In this document: in pieces, positions 38,337 to 47,298 of the stretch
How the letters are laid out: the number at the start of each line of letters is the position of its first letter
How positions within the stretch are numbered: the stretch's first letter is position 1
Assembly (NCBI GenBank): GCA_013286795.1
Contig: JABDFA010000002.1
Span: 55,929 to 119,928 of the forward strand
Length of the DNA stretch: 64,000 bases
Origin: Candidatus Babelota bacterium
GTDB lineage: Bacteria; Babelota; Babeliae; Babelales; JABDEC01
Direction: 5' to 3'
Position numbers and translations under genes: made by a program
Notes under the pieces: model-generated
Told to the model about the DNA's origin: nothing
Databases searched by the model: none
Seen by the model: only the letters and a program-made list of their open reading frames with translations

Positions 38337-38469
38337 AATTTATTCTTTATTATTTAATATTATTATTTATTCTAATGGAAAAATAAAAATTGGTCAAATT
38401 GCTTAAGCTTCTCTTTTCCATTTTTTAAGTCTATTTTATGGTAATAACTTTATTTTAGGAAACCTAATC

Positions 38470-40686
38470 ATGCTACTTATTAAAAATAAGAAAAATTTTT
38501 TATATTTTTTGGCTCCCCTAATTTTGATTTTAATCACTGGAATAGTATATTATCCATCATTAAAATATTCATTTCAATTTGATGATGGCCCAAATATAAC
38601 TAAGTTTTTTAATATAAGACATTTTTCTTTTTGGGATTTATTTCTAACCGGTTCTAGATGGATAAGTTATTGGTTAAATACAATAAATTATAAAATTGGC
38701 GGCTTTAATCCATTAGTATACAGAGTAGTAAATTTAAGTTTTCATTTAATAACAGGATTACTTGTTTTTACTTTTATTTATTTAATTTTAAATAATTTAA
38801 AAACAAATAACTATTTAAAGCAGAATGCTTTTAAAATAGCAATATTAACAATGACAATATTTTTATTACATCCAGTTCAGACTCAAACGGTCTCATATAT
38901 TATTCAGGGCCAACTAGAAGGTTTAGCCTCTCTTTTTGTCATGAGTATTTTAATTTTATTTATTTTCTGGTCACAGACCAAAAATTTTTTTATAAAATAC
39001 TTATTATTTTGTTTAATAATCTTATTTTCAGCATTTTCTACAGGAACAAAGGAAATTGCTATAGTTTCTCCATTTTTATTAATGCTCACAGACTGGTTCT
39101 TTATTGCCCAAGGAAATTGGAAATCTTATAAAAAAAGAATCCCTATTCATTTAACAATTTTGATAACTGTTTTTGGATTTTATTTATATTTTTTAAAGCC
39201 AACATTTTTTATAAAACTTTTAGGCTTTCAACATTTAGCTAATAATAATATGGGTAATATAATAACTCAAAACCCAACTGAATATATTACTCCGGGATTA
39301 TTTTTTATTTCACAATTCAAAGTTATCTTACATTATTTTTGGATCTTTATTTGGCCCTTTAATATAAGTGTTGAATATGATTGGAAATTAGTAAATGGGT
39401 TTTATGATATTAACTGTCTATTACCACTTTTACTATTATTATTAATTTTATTTTTTATTATTTATTTATTAAAAAAAGATAAAATTAATGCAATAGCTTT
39501 TGGATTTATCTGGTTCTTTATATGTATACTGCCAAGATCAAGTTTTATCCCAAGTGCTGAGCTACTTATGGATTATAAAACTTATTTGGCAAGCGTTGGT
39601 TATATTTTTTTTCTTTCTTTAATGATTATAAAACTATGTGAGCTGATCTCTAAAAAACTCAAAAAATCTCAAAATATAGTTTTTAGTTTTATACTCTTTC
39701 TTTTTATTTTTACATTAAGTTTTTTTACCTACACAAGAAATAAAGTTTGGCGTACAGCTTTAGAGTTTTGGGAAAATATAGTTCTTAATGCGCCAGGTAA
39801 AGCAAGAGGCTATAATAATTATGGTGTAGAACTATCTCTATTAAATAGGCATCAAGAAGCAATCCCATTCTTTAAAAAAGCTATAAAAATGGAGGGCAGA
39901 ATATATTGGGACCCATACACTAATTTGGCATCATCTTATGCAATTCTAGACAAAATGGATATGGCAATTGCAACCCTAGAAAAAAGTTTGAGTATAAATC
40001 CCTATCAACCAGAAGCTTACAATAACTTAGGTACTTTCTTTTTACATCTTGAAGAATTTGATAAAGCAGAAAAAGCTTTCAAAAATGCAATGATTCTTAG
40101 AGCTAACTATGGTAGAGCCATGTGCAATATGGGCAGGCTCTACTTGATGAAAGGTGATATAGAATTAGCATGGCAATATTTTAGAAAATGTTGCGTAGAA
40201 GCTGATTTGGACCATGATATAATGGGCTTTATACCTTATGCTACTACAAGCATGAATCTAAAAAAATATGATGATGCAATTTTTGCTTGCAGTAAAGTTA
40301 TATCAATTGCACCAGAAAGCCCTGAAGCTAGAGAAGCTATGTTTAATATGGGTAATTGCCTTTACTTAAAAAATGAATTTCTAGATTCTGCAAAAGTTTT
40401 TGGAGAGTTTATAAAAAAATATCCCAAAGACACAAGAGGCTGGTGCAATGTTATTGAATGTTATATCGCCCTTGAAAATCCACAAAAAGCACTTGATTAT
40501 GTTGAACAAGCAAAAAGAAGCTCGTTAAATATTCCAGCTTTACAAGCTCAAGAAGCTCGTTGCTTGGCCATGCTTGGGTACATTGATGTTGCTATTGATA
40601 TATTAAAAAATTTTATAAAAAGACCAGATGTATCTACTGATCTTAAAATAGCAGCAAGACAAGTTTTACAAAATCTATTGAGATAA
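38470..40686 (+). CDS. Polytopic membrane protein with TPR domain (TMTC-like)
   Basis: About the first 430 residues are membrane segments of a GT-C glycosyltransferase-like type, with FQFDDGPNI in the first loop as in the TMTC/PMT architecture, and a later FIWFFICILPRSS region. From about residue 450 to the end is a run of tetratricopeptide repeats (AYNNLGTFFLHLEEFDKAEK, then further units). Eukaryotic TMTC proteins and many bacterial relatives share this order and transfer mannose to protein. Whether this one is active is not known. The gene is single, with a stem-loop at its end. Confidence 0.75.
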   Translation: MLLIKNKKNFLYFLAPLILILITGIVYYPSLKYSFQFDDGPNITKFFNIRHFSFWDLFLTGSRWISYWLNTINYKIGGFNPLVYRVVNLSFHLITGLLVFTFIYLILNNLKTNNYLKQNAFKIAILTMTIFLLHPVQTQTVSYIIQGQLEGLASLFVMSILILFIFWSQTKNFFIKYLLFCLIILFSAFSTGTKEIAIVSPFLLMLTDWFFIAQGNWKSYKKRIPIHLTILITVFGFYLYFLKPTFFIKLLGFQHLANNNMGNIITQNPTEYITPGLFFISQFKVILHYFWIFIWPFNISVEYDWKLVNGFYDINCLLPLLLLLLILFFIIYLLKKDKINAIAFGFIWFFICILPRSSFIPSAELLMDYKTYLASVGYIFFLSLMIIKLCELISKKLKKSQNIVFSFILFLFIFTLSFFTYTRNKVWRTALEFWENIVLNAPGKARGYNNYGVELSLLNRHQEAIPFFKKAIKMEGRIYWDPYTNLASSYAILDKMDMAIATLEKSLSINPYQPEAYNNLGTFFLHLEEFDKAEKAFKNAMILRANYGRAMCNMGRLYLMKGDIELAWQYFRKCCVEADLDHDIMGFIPYATTSMNLKKYDDAIFACSKVISIAPESPEAREAMFNMGNCLYLKNEFLDSAKVFGEFIKKYPKDTRGWCNVIECYIALENPQKALDYVEQAKRSSLNIPALQAQEARCLAMLGYIDVAIDILKNFIKRPDVSTDLKIAARQVLQNLLR

Positions 40687-40696
40687 AATCTCAATA
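40676..40696. terminator. Stem-loop between convergent genes
   Basis: TATTGAGAT, a 3-base loop and ATCTCAATA form a perfect hairpin across the stop of the TPR gene, 3 bp before the end of the convergent ankyrin gene. No T tract follows, so the terminator call is weak. Confidence 0.35.
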
Positions 40697-41539
40697 ATAA
40701 CTCATAACTATATCTAACAATCCAGGTATATTATTTTGTCCCAATATTTCTGCGGCAACAACTTGTTTTCTTACTTCCTGTTTGAAGGTTGTTAAAAGCG
40801 TTAATATCTTTTCAATTACTGGATAATCATAATATTGAGCGAAACTTTCAAGAATTGAAATAGAATTAGAAACATCTGCACCTTCTTCAACTAATTTCTT
40901 ACACACTTTATAGTCACAAGTATTGTCCATACAATGAATTACAGCAGCATCAAGAGCGTTATGCTCTGCTATTTCATCTCTTTCATTGATAAATGTATAA
41001 AACTTTTTTGAAGATTTTTGATTTGCTTCTTTTAATATTAATTCTATAAAATCGATTTTGTTACTATTAGCTGCATAATGCAGTATTGTCCGGCCTTTAT
41101 AAGATTTTATATAAATATTTGCATTATGCTCCAATAAGTTTTTTGCTATTTCAAGAAACTCAGGTTTGTTCTCTGCAAGCGCTGTTCTTATTAAGGCAGT
41201 ATGCCCATCATCATTTTGTGCATTAATGTTAATTCCAGGTTGTCCTAGCAAGAACCCTACTACATGTTTTAATCCCTTACGTGATGCTTCTATGAGAACT
41301 GTACCTGTTTTAACATTGGCCGCCCTTCTAACTCCTTCTCTGCTATAAAATCTAGAATTTATATCAGCGCCCTGTTTTAGTAATTTGCTTAAAATCTGTA
41401 TTTTTTGCAACTCAGTAAGATTATTATCTGTTACAGTATCTATTAATTTTTTATTTAGATCCTGCACATTCATACTTTTTACTGAAAAACAAACTAATAA
41501 CGATATTGTTAATAAACTATATAATATTGATTTTATCAT
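40691..41539 (-). CDS. Secreted ankyrin-repeat protein, F-box-like tail
   Basis: Signal peptide (SILYSLLTISLLVCFSVKS), then at least four ankyrin repeats between residues 60 and 225: TVLIEASRKGLKHVVGFLL, DDGHTALIRTALAENKPEFL, YKGRTILHYAANSNKIDFIE and a last unit ending KLVEEGADVSN. The C-terminus NIPGLLDIVMSYY resembles the truncated F-box motif seen in the neighbouring families. A single gene in an ankyrin-rich stretch with 41615 and 42916. Function is inferred as a host-directed protein-binding effector. Confidence 0.9.
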   Translation of the reverse strand: MIKSILYSLLTISLLVCFSVKSMNVQDLNKKLIDTVTDNNLTELQKIQILSKLLKQGADINSRFYSREGVRRAANVKTGTVLIEASRKGLKHVVGFLLGQPGININAQNDDGHTALIRTALAENKPEFLEIAKNLLEHNANIYIKSYKGRTILHYAANSNKIDFIELILKEANQKSSKKFYTFINERDEIAEHNALDAAVIHCMDNTCDYKVCKKLVEEGADVSNSISILESFAQYYDYPVIEKILTLLTTFKQEVRKQVVAAEILGQNNIPGLLDIVMSYY

Positions 41540-41614
41540 GATTTCTTTCCCCTATGAAATTGGTATGTATGTAGGTAAGTGCTTCTTTGCTTCAGGCACC
41601 CTATAATACTTCAA

Positions 41615-42892
41615 TTATTTAACTGGGCCACCTGGCGCCTTAGGCAACTCGCTACCTGGACCACCTGGCACAGTAGGCAATAAAATTTCATCTTTGTTAA
41701 CACCATGTTGCTCTAAAATTTCCAAAATTTCTTTTTGATCGCTCAATCTTGCCCACTCAATAGCAGTTTTTCCGTCAAAAAGTTCATGTTCATCTGCACC
41801 GTCTGCTAATGCTTTTCTAACTTCAGCTACATCACCTGAAACTACTGCTACATAAAGGCGTTCAGCTAAGCTTGCTTTAGAAGCATCTTTTTTGTACACA
41901 ACTTTTGGTACTTCTGGAATCTTTTGCCCTACTAATAATTCAAGAATCTCTTTATGCTCACCGGAATTCGCCCATGCAATAGCATTTTTTCCTTGAACAG
42001 GCTCTCTTATATCTGCACCTGCTGCTAATGCTCTTCTAACTCCATCTATATCATCTGAAACTACGGCCAAATAAAGGCGTTCAGCTAATCTTTCCTTAGA
42101 AGGAGCTGGCACATGAACAGGCAAACCTTTATTTGCTTCATCAAGGTATTTCTTAATGCGCCCTTTTACTTGAGTAGTCTTATTGGTAATGTTTATAAAT
42201 CTTACTAAGTACTTTTTAAATATTTCTTTATTTCTAATTTCTATATTGTTTTTAAAATTATCACTATTTAAATACTGGTTAATATTGTCCCATTTTTTAC
42301 CACTTTGGCTACTGAAAGAGTAATTTGGATTTGCGCCTAGTTGTAGCAATAATTTAAAAAGTTCAGGCTTGTCATAAATTATTGTAAAATATAGAGCATT
42401 TCCATAACTATAAGGTGAATTTAATAAGTAAGACTGATCACTTATTAAATTAACTAAATTATTAATGTTATTACCTTGAATATACTCCATTATATTTTTT
42501 GTATTTCTTTCATATGAATCCAGATAGCTTCTAGTAAGCTCTCTTTTTTGTTGTTGTTCGTTACCACCACCTATAGTAGCCCACCTTTTTGAGTTGTTGC
42601 TTAATTGGAATAGGTTTTCTCCTTGCTCATTCTTTTTATAAGGATTATAACCATAAAATAACAACTTGATTAAAGCAAGATTATTCCCAAACCTAAATAA
42701 ATCACCTAAAGCCATAAAACCTACATTATTTACATTAGCGCCGTTTAATATAGCCTTATCTATCATTTCAGTATTATTAATGCTTATACCCTCATTTAGC
42801 ATTTCATCTGCAGGTTTAATCTCTATCTCTATACCTTTTGTAATAAACTGAATCATTAAAAAAACTGTAAAAATAAATATATTTCTTTTCAT
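41615..42892 (-). CDS. Secreted ankyrin-repeat protein, paralogue E2 with two C-terminal modules
   Basis: Signal peptide (NIFIFTVFLMIQFITKG), a 250-residue part shared with E1, then two near-identical modules not present in E1: LAERLYLAVVSDDIDGVRRA, AGADI, GKNAIAWANSGEHKEILELL, and LAERLYVAVVSGDVAEVRKA, DGADEHE, GKTAIEWARLSDQKEILEIL. Each is an ankyrin pair. A Pro/Gly tail (VPGGPGSELPKAPGGPVK) ends the protein. It lacks the F-box-like tail of E1. E1 follows 24 bp upstream, so both are one transcript. Confidence 0.9.
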   Translation of the reverse strand: MKRNIFIFTVFLMIQFITKGIEIEIKPADEMLNEGISINNTEMIDKAILNGANVNNVGFMALGDLFRFGNNLALIKLLFYGYNPYKKNEQGENLFQLSNNSKRWATIGGGNEQQQKRELTRSYLDSYERNTKNIMEYIQGNNINNLVNLISDQSYLLNSPYSYGNALYFTIIYDKPELFKLLLQLGANPNYSFSSQSGKKWDNINQYLNSDNFKNNIEIRNKEIFKKYLVRFINITNKTTQVKGRIKKYLDEANKGLPVHVPAPSKERLAERLYLAVVSDDIDGVRRALAAGADIREPVQGKNAIAWANSGEHKEILELLVGQKIPEVPKVVYKKDASKASLAERLYVAVVSGDVAEVRKALADGADEHELFDGKTAIEWARLSDQKEILEILEQHGVNKDEILLPTVPGGPGSELPKAPGGPVK

Positions 42893-42915
42893 AACACTCC
42901 AAAATTTTAAATAAG

Positions 42916-43743
42916 TTAAATTAAATATTCACAAACTATATCTGCAACACCAGGAATTGGTAAATGAGTAGGCAAATGCTTCTTTGCCTCAAGCGATTTA
43001 AAGTACCCCTCAACACGGTCTCTTACTTGAGTTGTGCTGTTGGTAATATTTGTAAACTTAGTTAAATATGTCTTAAATATTTCTTTATCTCTAATTTCTT
43101 TATTATTTTTAAAATTATCACTACTTAAATACTGGTTAATATTTTCCCATTTTTTACCACTTTGGCTCTTAAAAGAGTAATTTGGATTTGCACCTAATTT
43201 TAACAATAATTTAAAAAGCTCAGGTTTATCATGAAGTATTGTAAAATATAGAGCATTTCCATAATTATAAGGTGAATTTAACAGGTAGGGCTGATTGCTT
43301 ATTAATTTAACTAAATTATTAATGTTATTACCTTGAATATACTCCATTATATTTTTTGTATTTTTTTCGTATGAATCTATATAGCTTCTAGTAAGCTCTC
43401 TTCTATTTTGTTGATCATTACCCATACTAGTCCATGTAAATGAATCTTTATTCCATTTAAATAGATTCTTACCCCATTCATCATCCTTGTAAGGACTATA
43501 TCCATAAAACAACAATTTCATTAAAGCCAAATGATTTCCTATTGCAAATATGGACCATATTGCATTATGACTTACAGAATCTACATTAGCACCAGCTGTT
43601 ATAGCCTGATCCATCATTTGGGTATTATTCATCATTATACCCTTATTTAACATTTCATCTGCAGATTTAACTTCTGCTTCTGCGCCTTTTGCAATAAACT
43701 GAGTCATTAAAAGAACTGTGAAAACACATATATTTTTTTTCAT
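42916..43743 (-). CDS. Secreted ankyrin-like protein, paralogue E1
   Basis: Signal peptide (NICVFTVLLMTQFIAKGAE), then ankyrin-like units (NKGIMMNNTQMMDQAITAG, ALYFTILHDKPELFKLLLK with LGANPNYSF) and the block YIQGNNINNLVKLISNQPYL. It shares over 200 residues with E2 but ends LPTHLPIPGVADIVCEYLI, an F-box-like or PRANC-like segment (LP, spaced hydrophobics, Y). The start is preceded by GGAG. It is the upstream gene of the E pair and divergent from valS. Confidence 0.88.
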   Translation of the reverse strand: MKKNICVFTVLLMTQFIAKGAEAEVKSADEMLNKGIMMNNTQMMDQAITAGANVDSVSHNAIWSIFAIGNHLALMKLLFYGYSPYKDDEWGKNLFKWNKDSFTWTSMGNDQQNRRELTRSYIDSYEKNTKNIMEYIQGNNINNLVKLISNQPYLLNSPYNYGNALYFTILHDKPELFKLLLKLGANPNYSFKSQSGKKWENINQYLSSDNFKNNKEIRDKEIFKTYLTKFTNITNSTTQVRDRVEGYFKSLEAKKHLPTHLPIPGVADIVCEYLI

Positions 43744-43908
43744 AACACTCCAAATAATATTTTAAATATAAGATTTTACTGCTTACAAGATTATATTATC
43801 ACAAATTAGTACAACTTGTCAACAAAAGATTTTCGTGCTAGCCTATAGATTTGGGCTGATAAATAGAGTAAAATTTAGATATATTTAAAAAATTTAACCA
43901 GGTTAATT

Positions 43909-46371
43909 ATGGATAAAAAATACAATCAAGAGCAATGGGAAAAAGAGGCTCAAAGTAAATGGCAACAGGAGCAAACTTACTCAATACAAAATAACCCCGG
44001 GCCATTATACACAATAGATACCCCACCTCCAACAGTATCAGGGACTTTACATATAGGACATATATTTTCCTATACTCAAACAGATATAATAGCCCGATAT
44101 AAAAGAATGTCTGGGTTCTCTGTTTTTTATCCATTTGGCTTTGATGACAATGGGCTGCCTACAGAGAAATATGTAGAAAAAAAACGTAAAATCAGCGCAA
44201 GACAAGTTGGAAGATCTGAATTTATCAAACTTTGCTTACAAGAAACCCATGAAGTTGAAAAACAGTTTGAAGATCTCTGGAAAAAAATAGGTCTTTCTGT
44301 AGATTGGCAAAGCTGTTATTCTACAATTTCAGACTCAAGTAGAAAAATATCCCAAGAATCTTTTATAAGGCTTCTTGAAAAGGGGTATATTTACCGCAAA
44401 AATGAACCTGCTCTTTATTGTACAACATGTTTTACTTCAGTTGCTCAAGCTGAGTTGGATGACATGGAAGTTTCATCATTCTTTAATAATATTCAGTTTG
44501 TGTCTGACAAAGGTGAAAAATTAATTATAGGAACAACTCGTCCAGAGCTTTTAGCTTCTTGTGTAGCTTTACTTTATAACCCTGAAGATATACGTTATAA
44601 ACATCTAAAAAATTCTAAAGCAATAGTACCAATTTATAATTTTGAAGTTCCAATTTTACAAGATGAGCTGGTAAAAGTAGATAAAGGAACGGGACTAGTA
44701 ATGGTCTGTACATTTGGAGACAAAACAGATATAGAATGGTACAAAAAATTTAAACTTCCATATAAGCAGTCTATTGGGTTAAATGGCAAATTTTTAAGTA
44801 TAGCTGGACCCTTAGAAGGTTTAAATGTACACGATGCTAGAAAAAAAGTTTTAGAAATATTAAAAGAACAAAATCTTCTTATAGACCAGAAGTCTATAAC
44901 TCATGCAGTAAATGTGCATGAAAGGTGTAAAAAAGAAATCGAATATGTAGAACTTTCTCAATGGTTTATAAATATTCTTGATCATAAGAAAGAATTTTTA
45001 AAAATTGCAGATGACATAAGTTGGCATCCACAATTTATGAAATCTAGATATATTAACTGGGTAGAAAATATTAGTTGGGATTGGTGCATTTCTCGTCAAA
45101 GATTTTTTGGCATCCCATTTCCTGTTTGGCACTGTAAAGATTGCTCAGCTATTTTGGTAGCTGATATTAGAGATTTACCTATAGATCCACAAGAAACAAA
45201 CTTTAAAAATGGCTCATGCCCAAAATGTTCAAGCAAAAATATTACTCCTGATACAGATGTTATGGATACTTGGAACACATCTTCTTTGACTCCTCAAATT
45301 TGTTATAATTTATTTAATAAACAATCTAAATCTGTCTTTGTTGATCCAGAAGTTAAAGAATTTATTCCTATGAGCATGCGACCTCAAGCGCATGATATTA
45401 TAAGAACCTGGGCATTTGATACAATTGTAAAGTCTTGGATGCATTTTAAACAAAAGCCTTGGAAAGATATAATAATTTCCGGACACGTTTTAAGTTCGGC
45501 GCATGAAAAAATTTCTAAATCTAAAGGTAATGAATCAATTACACCCGAAAATTTGTTATCACGTTATCCTGCTGATGCAATACGTTTCTGGACAGCTTCA
45601 GGTTCTTTGGGACAAGATACAAGTTTTTCTGAAGAACAAATAAAAATTGGACAACGCCTAATAGTCAAACTCTGGAATGCTTTTAGATTTGGTTTTGAAC
45701 ATTTACAAAACTTTCATAGTAAAAATCAACCTGATAACTTAGGTGTAGTAAACGAGTGGATATTACATCAAGCAACAATAACTATGCAAAAGTATCAGGA
45801 GTATTTTGAAAAAAATGAAATAAGTTTAGCATTAGATTATGTCGAACATTTTTTCTGGAAAGATTTTTGTGATAACTATTTAGAATTAATCAAAGATCAA
45901 CTTTTTAAACCTGAACTATATTCTCCTGAACAAGTTCATGCAACTAAATGGACCTTATATAACGTTGGAATACACATTTTACAACTGTATTCTCCATATT
46001 TACCGTATGTTACAGAAGCAATTTATTGTTCTATGTATAAAAATGATTTAAAAAAAGACTCAATTCACCAAACCAAATTTATTAAAATTAATAATAATTT
46101 TAAAGATAGTGCTGAACTCATGTATAAAATTAACGAATTAGTAAGTCAAATCAGAAAACTCAAAAGCGAGCATCAACTATCTTTAAAAGTAGAACTTAAT
46201 ACTCTGGAAATTTATTCTAATGACCAAAAGTTAATTAATAATATTAAAAATCAAGAACAATTAATCAAAGGTGTAACCCAAGCCAAAACAATAGAATATA
46301 AAAAATCTGATCTGGTATTATCTAAATTAGAAAATATAGATCAAACTTGGCTTGCAAAAGTTTCAATATGA
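43909..46371 (+). CDS. valS: Valyl-tRNA synthetase, short (archaeal/rickettsial-like) type
   Basis: Class I synthetase charging tRNA-Val and editing misactivated threonine. HIGH is at residues 48-51 (TLHIGHIFSYTQTD), the editing domain contains IIGTTRPELLASCVAL, KISKSKGNE is the KMSKS loop near residue 535 and the anticodon domain includes HFFWKDFCDNYLEL. At 820 residues with no C-terminal coiled coil of full length it belongs to the short form. Monocistronic, followed by a repeat. Confidence 0.96.
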   Translation: MDKKYNQEQWEKEAQSKWQQEQTYSIQNNPGPLYTIDTPPPTVSGTLHIGHIFSYTQTDIIARYKRMSGFSVFYPFGFDDNGLPTEKYVEKKRKISARQVGRSEFIKLCLQETHEVEKQFEDLWKKIGLSVDWQSCYSTISDSSRKISQESFIRLLEKGYIYRKNEPALYCTTCFTSVAQAELDDMEVSSFFNNIQFVSDKGEKLIIGTTRPELLASCVALLYNPEDIRYKHLKNSKAIVPIYNFEVPILQDELVKVDKGTGLVMVCTFGDKTDIEWYKKFKLPYKQSIGLNGKFLSIAGPLEGLNVHDARKKVLEILKEQNLLIDQKSITHAVNVHERCKKEIEYVELSQWFINILDHKKEFLKIADDISWHPQFMKSRYINWVENISWDWCISRQRFFGIPFPVWHCKDCSAILVADIRDLPIDPQETNFKNGSCPKCSSKNITPDTDVMDTWNTSSLTPQICYNLFNKQSKSVFVDPEVKEFIPMSMRPQAHDIIRTWAFDTIVKSWMHFKQKPWKDIIISGHVLSSAHEKISKSKGNESITPENLLSRYPADAIRFWTASGSLGQDTSFSEEQIKIGQRLIVKLWNAFRFGFEHLQNFHSKNQPDNLGVVNEWILHQATITMQKYQEYFEKNEISLALDYVEHFFWKDFCDNYLELIKDQLFKPELYSPEQVHATKWTLYNVGIHILQLYSPYLPYVTEAIYCSMYKNDLKKDSIHQTKFIKINNNFKDSAELMYKINELVSQIRKLKSEHQLSLKVELNTLEIYSNDQKLINNIKNQEQLIKGVTQAKTIEYKKSDLVLSKLENIDQTWLAKVSI

Positions 46372-46377
46372 TTTATA

Positions 46378-46456
46378 CCATTCGTATCCTTCGACAGGCT
46401 CAGGACGAATGGGTAGGAAAATATAAATGCGCTCGTGGTGAGCTTGTCGAACCATA
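46378..46456. repeat. Dispersed repeat, inverted copy of 59357-59434
   Basis: Reads CCATTCGTATCCTTCGACA, GGCTCAGGACGAATGGG, then GCTCGTGGTGAGCTTGTCGA and ACC. The copy at 59357-59434 is its reverse complement. It fills the gap between valS and ybeY. Confidence 0.85.
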
Positions 46457-46483
46457 CAAGCAAATCCTATTAACAGGTCTAAT

Positions 46484-47014
46484 ATGATTGTAATAAGAAA
46501 TAATCAACGTAAAGTTAAAATTGATCGTGATAAACTAAAAAGAGACGCCCAAACTATCTTAAGTATTCTTGAATACTCAGACTATGATCTGGGAATACTA
46601 TTGACCCATCCCAAAAAAATACATGAATTAAACAAACTTTACAGAAACAAAGATAAACCAACAGATATTCTTTCTTTTTCTTATTATCCTGATCTTAAGC
46701 CAGGTCAACGAATAAAACCAAAATCCCCAGAAGATAAAAATTTAGGAGATCTAGTAATTTGCCCTGAATATGTTCTTGAAGATTTACCTAAATGGAACAT
46801 GACATTTGATGAACGCTTAGAAGTTCTTCTTGTTCATGGCATTTGCCACTTACTTGGTTATGATCATATTAAAGATTCTGATTATAAAATTATGCACAAA
46901 AAAGAACAGTTTTTATTAAAGAAGTTAAGACTCACCCACCAGTCATCCTGCTTGCCCGGCGTAGCCTTGGCGAAGTCGGGAGTGAAGCGCGTAAGCGCGA
47001 AATCGAAGGATTAA
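46484..47014 (+). CDS. ybeY: Endoribonuclease YbeY with repeat-encoded C-terminus
   Basis: YbeY is a zinc endoribonuclease in 16S rRNA maturation and ribosome quality control. The metal motif HxxxHxxxxxH reads HGICHLLGYDH at residues 118-128, and DKPTDILSFSYY at about 57 is the family's other signature. The family core ends near residue 149. Residues 152-176 (SSCLPGVALAKSGVKRVSAK and so on) are encoded by a dispersed repeat at 46938-47010, so the stop codon lies in the repeat. A C-terminal extension of this origin is unlikely to be functional. Confidence 0.93.
   Translation: MIVIRNNQRKVKIDRDKLKRDAQTILSILEYSDYDLGILLTHPKKIHELNKLYRNKDKPTDILSFSYYPDLKPGQRIKPKSPEDKNLGDLVICPEYVLEDLPKWNMTFDERLEVLLVHGICHLLGYDHIKDSDYKIMHKKEQFLLKKLRLTHQSSCLPGVALAKSGVKRVSAKSKD
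46938..47010. repeat. Dispersed repeat inside the 3' end of ybeY
   Basis: Begins ACCAGTCATCCTG, then CTTGCCCGGCGTAGCCTTGG, CGAAGTCGGG and the hairpin GAAGCGCGTAAGCGCGAA, and ends ATCGAAGGA. It is GC-rich within AT-rich sequence and supplies the last 25 codons of ybeY. Confidence 0.85.
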
Positions 47015-47250
47015 AAAAAAAGATGAAAACTCATAAATCTGACTTTATGCTTCTTACTAACGCTTATCGGGATAGTAAGAAAATAGCTTCATTTCACTAC
47101 CTTTTCATCCTCTAAAACTAAGAATACCAGAAACATTTTCTAAATGTCAATTATTTTATTGAAATTTATACTTTTAACCTGATAATTCACTTAAAAACAC
47201 CCCAAAAAAATAATATTACTTGCAATTATATGCCAATTTGCTATGATAAA

Positions 47251-47298
47251 TCTAATATATAATAGTTTTTCTCAAAATCTATAACTTGGAGGTTAATA
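47251..47298 (+). repeat. Leader repeat of ankyrin paralogue F1
   Basis: This leader (TCTAATATATAATAGTTTTT, then CTCAAAATCTATAACTTGGA and GGTTAATA) precedes F1 and is almost identical to 49337-49383 before F3. It contains the GGAGG ribosome-binding site and probably the promoter -10 (TATAAT). F2 has a different leader. Confidence 0.8.
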
